Shown: positions 5,234 through 5,240 of the stretch, in pieces
Position numbering within the stretch: the stretch's first letter is position 1
Layout of the letters: each line of letters begins with the position of its first letter
Source of the DNA: Defluviitaleaceae bacterium
Lineage (GTDB): Bacteria > Bacillota > Clostridia > Lachnospirales > UBA5962
Assembly (NCBI GenBank): GCA_009780765.1
Contig: WQZK01000146.1
Span: forward strand, 1-5,240
Direction: 5' to 3'
DNA length: 5,240 nt
Translations under genes and position numbers: made by a program
The notes under the pieces: generated by a model
The model's database searches: none
The model's input: the letters and a program-made list of their open reading frames with translations, nothing else
Told to the model about the DNA's origin: nothing

Positions 5234-5240
5234 TAAAAGC

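Overview
The window is AT-rich (about one third G+C by eye), with strong AGGAGG-type ribosome binding sites, TTG and ATG starts, and ordinary use of TAA/TAG/TGA as stops. The gene order ybeY-era-yqzL-recO, with the small yqzL gene between era and recO, is a Firmicutes signature. Together with a low-potential redox gene pair (nitroreductase plus small ferredoxin), this suggests an anaerobic member of the Clostridia. Genus and species cannot be named from the sequence alone.

Plus-strand half (1-2353): a 5'-truncated ybeY (16S rRNA maturation and quality control) overlaps a TTG-started era (30S assembly GTPase) at TTGA. A gap of about 218 bp follows. It holds a GC-rich, hairpin-filled block bounded by imperfect terminal inverted repeats about 29 nt long, which looks like a MITE or similar small repeat. 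Next come a 47-residue YqzL-family gene and recO (recombinational repair), which overlap by 44 nt in different frames. The block ends at a perfect 11-bp inverted repeat that starts inside the last codons of recO and can terminate transcription from both sides.

Minus-strand half (2369-5233, read right to left): nitroreductase, ferredoxin and histidyl-tRNA synthetase are packed with gaps of 9-10 nt, and each downstream Shine-Dalgarno touches the preceding stop codon, so they look like one operon. After a 77-nt gap with an extended -10 promoter comes a TraX-family membrane protein with a TTG start. It converges on recO at the shared terminator.

Nearly all of this is conserved housekeeping. I found no convincing new defence or mobile system. 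The items most worth a second look are the inverted-repeat element between era and yqzL, the out-of-frame yqzL/recO overlap, the ferredoxin that lacks one cluster ligand, and the unusual histidyl-tRNA synthetase signatures.
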